A stretch of 64,000 bases of DNA from Gossypium raimondii. Taxonomy: Eukaryota > Streptophyta > Magnoliopsida > Malvales > Malvaceae. The DNA lies in the NCBI RefSeq assembly GCF_025698545.1, contig NC_068569.1:29760001-29824000 (forward strand). Reading direction: 5' to 3'. This document shows positions 59,891 through 64,000 of the stretch, piece after piece. The notes beneath the pieces are model-generated. The model saw nothing but the letters and a program-made list of their open reading frames with translations, did not search any database and was not told where the DNA came from. Numbering within the stretch: the first letter of the stretch is position 1; every line of letters starts with the position of its first letter. A program made the translations under genes and the position numbers.

Positions 59891-59918
59891 TGGTATCAGT
59901 CGCTAGGTGTTCTTGATC

Positions 59919-60800
59919 ATGGCAACGACAAATTTTGCTGCTTCAGACTCTGTTGAATTGAATGGCTCGGTCTTTGCTGCAGATCGGGTGGTGAATTCCT
60001 TTCCTCGACATGAAGTTGTGAAGCTTGATGAAGGAACATTCCTTCAATGGAAGCAACAGGTTAGGTTTATTGCTAATGGCTATGATTTGTTTGGATTTCT
60101 TGATGGATCTACTTCTGCGCCACCGAGATTTGTGCAAGCATCGGATGGTGCTCTTGTGCTCAATTCGGCGGCATTCGTGTTTCAGCAACAGGATAATCTC
60201 CTTACTTCGTGGCTCCTCTCCACCATAAGTTCGACTGTTCTGTCCTATTTTATGGATGTTCAATCGGTGTCTGATGTATGGACCACGGCGTTGGCGATGT
60301 TCGCGGCCGATACAGATCAACGACAGTCACGATTGCGTCATGACCTTCACTCTCTCAAGAAAGGGAGCTTGTCGATCTGCGAATATGTGGCGAAGCTAAA
60401 AAGTTTGTGTGCTCTTTTGGAATCTTCTAGAACCACCATCTCAGTGGCGGAGCAGACGGCGGTGCTGCTTGCGGGCCTTCCGTCTGAATTGAAGGTGTAG
60501 TGTCTTCGGCTTCGTTGTCCTCAACTCCTCTGCCATTTAATCGTTTGGTGGAAGCATTAATCGAATGTGAGAATCGGCATGTTTAAACGAATCAAGAAGT
60601 GGTGTATGTTGTTAATCTGTTGGAAGATGCGTCGCTATCACCTACGGATGGTTCGACACGAGGAGGTCGTTCGGGGTTGCGTGGTCGTGGGAGAAACTTT
60701 CGGCCGCGTTTTCAGTGTCAGATCTGCTCTCGTTTTGGTCACGTTGCTCAGAGATGCTATTACCGGTACCATCGTGACGATTCTTCTCCGATGCAGATTC
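59919..60800 (+). pseudogene. copia gag (nucleocapsid) pseudogene
   Basis: The frame from 59919 is open for 193 codons and carries the copia gag pattern (FLQWKQQVRFIANGYDLFGFL, LLSTISSTVLSYF, then LRHDLHSLKKGSLSICEYV). It stops at TAG 60498-60500. In another frame from about 60600 come an Arg/Gly-rich stretch and an intact zinc knuckle, CQICSRFGHVAQRC (C-x2-C-x4-H-x4-C). The protein would package element RNA, but the stop and frameshift separate its two halves. Confidence 0.85.
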
Positions 60801-61419
60801 AATTGCCGAACCCTCATGATTTTGGGGATGGTGGCTGGTCTTCACAACCAAATACAAGACCTAGGTTTTCCAACCTTGGTCAAAATTGCTATGGCAATAA
60901 TCAAATTGCTGCTCCTGGTCAAAATTATTTTGTGGCTGGTCAAAATAATTCTGCTTCTGGTCAAAATGTGTGTGCTGATAGGTATAATGTTTTTCAAGAA
61001 CAAAGTGCAGGACCGAATGTTGGGCTACATGGTTGGCCCAGGCTAAGTAGTGAGCGCTGTGAGTTTAGACCACCAAATCATGGGCCGCATGGTGTTGGGC
61101 CACCTGATGGACTTAATGGCAGTTTTGGTCCTACTAATATTGGGCTGAATGCTCCTCTTGGGCCCACTAACCCTATTTTGAATCATGTGCAGCTCGATTC
61201 ATCTAAACTCACCGGTAATGTTGCAATTCCGTGGCGTACTAAGTCGCGTGCACGGGTGTTTTCAGCATCAAATCCATGTTTTAGGCTTCTTAGATTGGGA
61301 GATCTTCATGCGTCTGACTATTCTGATCCGTCCGTTTCGGGTTCACACATAAACTCCGCCCAATATAGAGTAAGTGGGGATGGTTCTGACTCGCTGGTTC
61401 CTGGATCGGTTGGGACATC

Positions 61420-62730
61420 ATCCTGGTATCCTGATTCTGGTGCCAACAATCATGTGTGTCGCGATTCATCAGCCCTGCATAATGCTGTTCCTTATTCAGG
61501 TACGTCTTCTATTTTAACGGGTGATGGTACGCCTGCTATGATATCATCTGTTGGTCAATGTACGCCTGCTATGATATCATCTGTTGGTCAAGGTGTGTTG
61601 CCGACAAGGTCTAGGTTGCTTCGATTATTTAATGTTTTGTGTGTTCCAGCCATTCGGAAAAATTCATTGTCAGTATCACAATTTACAACTGATAATGGGG
61701 TGTTTTTTGAATTTCGCTCTACTTACTGTGTGATTAAGGACAACGTGACTCAGGAGATTTTGATGACGGGGCGTATTCATAATGGGCTCTATCAGTTGTC
61801 TCTGCTTGATGATTCTGTTCCTCTTATGTGTCATCCATCTGCTGCTCAAGTTGAATGTTCGACTCAAAATGATGACAGTGAGGTGTTTTCGCTATGGCAT
61901 AAGCGACTTGGACATCCATCGTCGAATGTTGTTAAGAATGTTTTACATAAATGTCATTTTCATATGAATAAAATTGCTATTAGTGATATTTGTACTGCTT
62001 GTAAAAGGGGTAAGTTTCATAAGTTGCCGTTTCTGGTTCCACTACTAAATACACTGATTCTTTCTCGTTGGTTGTATCGGATGTATGGGGACCTGCTTCA
62101 ATTGCCTCTAGTAACAATTGGTACTATGTGTCATTTATTGACATGAGTTCTCGGTTTACTTGGGTATATCTAATTCGGCAGAAATCTCAGGTTGTGACAT
62201 GTTTTACTCAGTTTCAGAAACTTGTTCACACTCAGTTTCGCAAGACCATAAAACAGTTCCAGAGTGACGGGGGTGGGGAGTATCAAGCTTTGGCGTCAAC
62301 TCTAGCTTCTCAAGGCATCGTCCATCGTATTTCGTGCCCGTATACTTCTGAATAAAATGGCGTTGCTGAGCGTAAACATCGGCATATTGTGGAAATGGGC
62401 CTTACTCTTCTAGCTCAAGCCGGACTTTCAATGGAGTTTTGGGCATATGCGTTTACATGCGTAGTTCACTTAATAAATCGACTTCCCACACCAGTGCTAG
62501 ATGGTAAGACTCCGTATAGTGTTCTTTATGGGTGTGAGCCTATGTATGATCATTTACGTAGTTTTGGATGTTGTTGCTATCCGTATTTGCGCCCGTTTCA
62601 GTGTCACAAGTTAGAGTTTGGATCTCAACCGTGCACATTTTTAGGCTACAGCTCTTGTCACAAAGGGTATCAATGTCTTTTGCCTGATGGTCGCGTTATT
62701 GTATCTCGTCATGTGGAGTTTGATGAATCC
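61420..62730 (+). pseudogene. copia protease and integrase pseudogene
   Basis: The protease active site appears as WYPDSGANNHV (about 61425). The pre-integrase zinc motif LWHKRLGHPSSNVV with C-x2-C follows near 61890-62010. After a frameshift near 62040-62060 the integrase core reads DVWGPAS, YVSFIDMSSRFTW, FQSDGGGEY. It is cut by TAA at 62353-62355 at the position of a conserved glutamine, then continues NGVAERKHRHIVEMGL and LRSFGCCCYPYL to a further stop at 62731. A 33-bp tandem duplication lies just after the protease motif (61528-61592). Confidence 0.85.
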
Positions 62731-63059
62731 TGATTTCTCTCCCCGACGTCTTTATCACGGTCTACTCGGGAGGTGAGTATTGTATCTCCTTGTTTTCCTG
62801 TTATTGAGACTAATTGGTCTTGTCAAAGGAACTCAGTTACTGGTCTTGTTTGTCCGCCTACTGTGACTGGGATTCTGAGTCCTCAGAATGGAGTAGGTGT
62901 TAGTCCGACAAATTCTAACTGTCATAATACTCTATCTTTGGATGCGTCTTTGGTTCCTTAAAATGGAGAAGGTAGTTCTCATAGTGGTTCATTGCACTCT
63001 GAAAATCAGTCTCCCACACCTGTTGTTACAATTCCGTCTGTTTCTACAGAGCTAGAGAT

Positions 63060-63350
63060 TTCTGTGCCTGACAAGAATGTTCATCCCATGACCACTTAGT
63101 CAAAAGCTGGAGTTTTTAAACCCAAGGTTCTTGCTATTGAAGTTGTAGAACCGTCAACGATTGAAGAAGCTGTCACTAGCCCGGAGTGGCAGACTGCGGC
63201 TTAAACTGAATATGATGCCCTGATTCGTAATGGTACATGGGAACTTGTCCCTATGCCATCAGGTCGCAAAGTTATTGGCTGCAAATGGTTGTTTAAAGTC
63301 AAGAAAAATCCGGATGATACGGTTGAACGGTACAAAGCTCGTCTAACCGT
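63060..63350 (+). pseudogene. Start of copia reverse transcriptase, truncated
   Basis: Contains HPMTT, stop, SKAGVFKP, then an EYDALIRNGTWELVP block and KVIGCKWLFKVKKN. These are the opening motifs of the copia reverse transcriptase family. Stops lie at about 63098 and 63202. The catalytic YVDD region never appears because LINE sequence follows. Confidence 0.8.
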
Positions 63351-63366
63351 CTTATTATTTTTAACA

Positions 63367-64000
63367 AGGAGAGGTTCACCATCTCATAATGTGAATGGGA
63401 AAGTTTGGAATTGGATTTGGAGCATTTCACTTCCCCAGAAAATCAAACATTTCCTTTGGAGGGCTGTTGGGAACCTGGTGGCCACAAATGGTAATCTGGT
63501 GAAAAGGAGAATTAAAATGTCCGAGTTGTGCCCTGTTTGTTTGAAAGAAGCTGAGATAGTTGAACATACTCTTCTGTTATGTGATTGGGCTCAGTGTGTA
63601 TGGTATGGTGGAGCTTTGGGCTTTAAAGTTGATTGTCATAGAATTACTACATTGGATCAATGGTTATTGCAGGTGTTTGATGTGGTTTTAAAAGGTAAGA
63701 AAAACAAAGAATGGATGGAGATGATCATTACTTTTACATGCTGGCATATTTGGAAAAGTAGATGTTCAAAAGTTTTTAAGGGGAGAGAGTGTGATCCTCG
63801 GAAATGTATTGAAAAAAACTCAACAAAGATGGGAGAGGCCCCTGAATGGTTGGATTAAAGTTAATTGTGATAGGGCTTTTATTGACAAGGGAGATGTTGT
63901 TATTGGGGTGATTGTGAGAAATGAGAATGCGAACTTGGTTGCAGGAATAGTTAAAAAGGATAATGTTGATGTTGTGGAGGAAGCTGAAGCTTTTGGCAGT
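63367..64000 (+). pseudogene. L1-type LINE ORF2, 3' part (zinc-binding and RNase H domains)
   Basis: The frame shows the plant LINE zinc-binding domain: KVWNWIWSISLPQKIKHFLWRA, then CPVC...E.VEHTLLLCDWAQCVW, giving a C-x2-C...H...C pattern. A frameshift near 63830 follows, then the start of the RNase H domain (KVNCDRAFIDKG-like, then VIGVIVRNEN) running off the window end. It joins logically to 59030-59715, being the next part of the same ORF2. The element probably continues past position 64000. Confidence 0.85.

Larger units (their letters stand above)
59716..63366 (+). mobile_element. Truncated Ty1/copia retrotransposon inserted in the LINE
   Basis: A short 5' LTR (59716-59890, TGTTAGAG...TTCA) is followed immediately by a primer-binding site, TGGTATCAG (59891 on). 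Gag, protease, integrase and the first part of reverse transcriptase then follow on the plus strand. Reverse transcriptase ends after KWLFKVKKNPDDTVERYKARL (split here by function, near 63345), and LINE sequence follows within about 20-50 bp. The rest of pol and the 3' LTR are therefore deleted. Several in-frame stops and frameshifts inactivate it. Confidence 0.88.

Overview
The window is plant nuclear DNA: AT-rich, with GT-AG introns, a plant microRNA hairpin, plant-type LTR retrotransposons, LINEs and MITEs. The protein families (CRINKLY4-related kinase, UBC19/20 E2, a POWERDRESS-like SANT protein, a plant taxilin) are those of a eudicot. From recalled similarity of the SANT-protein remnant and the LTR types I infer Malvaceae, probably cotton (Gossypium), but the sequence alone does not prove this.

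Layout. 1-0.83 kb: a MIR160 locus on the minus strand. 2-9 kb: a degraded minus-strand Ty1/copia element, split by a 2,957-bp solo LTR with a perfect 5-bp target-site duplication. 9.3-14 kb: a complete, young, non-autonomous Ty3/gypsy element (LTRs, PBS, PPT and TSD intact; most of pol missing). 14-19.4 kb: AT-rich intergenic DNA with a large inverted-repeat element. 19.4-21.5 kb: an Athila-type 5' LTR, PBS and broken gag. 21.5-30.8 kb: two copies of an intronless CRINKLY4-related receptor kinase gene, the first a pseudogene and the second intact (769 aa) and lying between two ~0.55-kb direct repeats. MITEs lie between them. 31.8-34.4 kb: a six-exon ubiquitin E2 gene of the UBC19/UBC20 type, minus strand. 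34.8-37.2 kb: two TIR elements, one with a 9-bp Mutator-like TSD. 38.2-46.7 kb: a truncated, frame-broken paralogue of a POWERDRESS-like SANT co-repressor, with a 3 x 244-bp tandem array in an intron. 47.4-50.2 kb: a three-coding-exon gene for a 358-aa membrane-like plant protein of unknown function. 52.8-58.3 kb: an 11-exon taxilin-family coiled-coil gene. 59-64 kb: a LINE interrupted by a copia element that has lost its 3' half.

Four protein genes look intact (CRINKLY4-related kinase, E2, 358-aa protein, taxilin), plus one microRNA gene. All are on the minus strand. They are independent transcription units and do not form a pathway or cluster. The rest is transposon history and pseudogenes. 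I found no CRISPR array, tRNA, rRNA or biosynthetic cluster, and no convincing novel molecular system. The points most worth following up are the repeat-flanked kinase duplication with its altered DFG motif, the young non-autonomous gypsy element, and a MITE family concentrated in introns.
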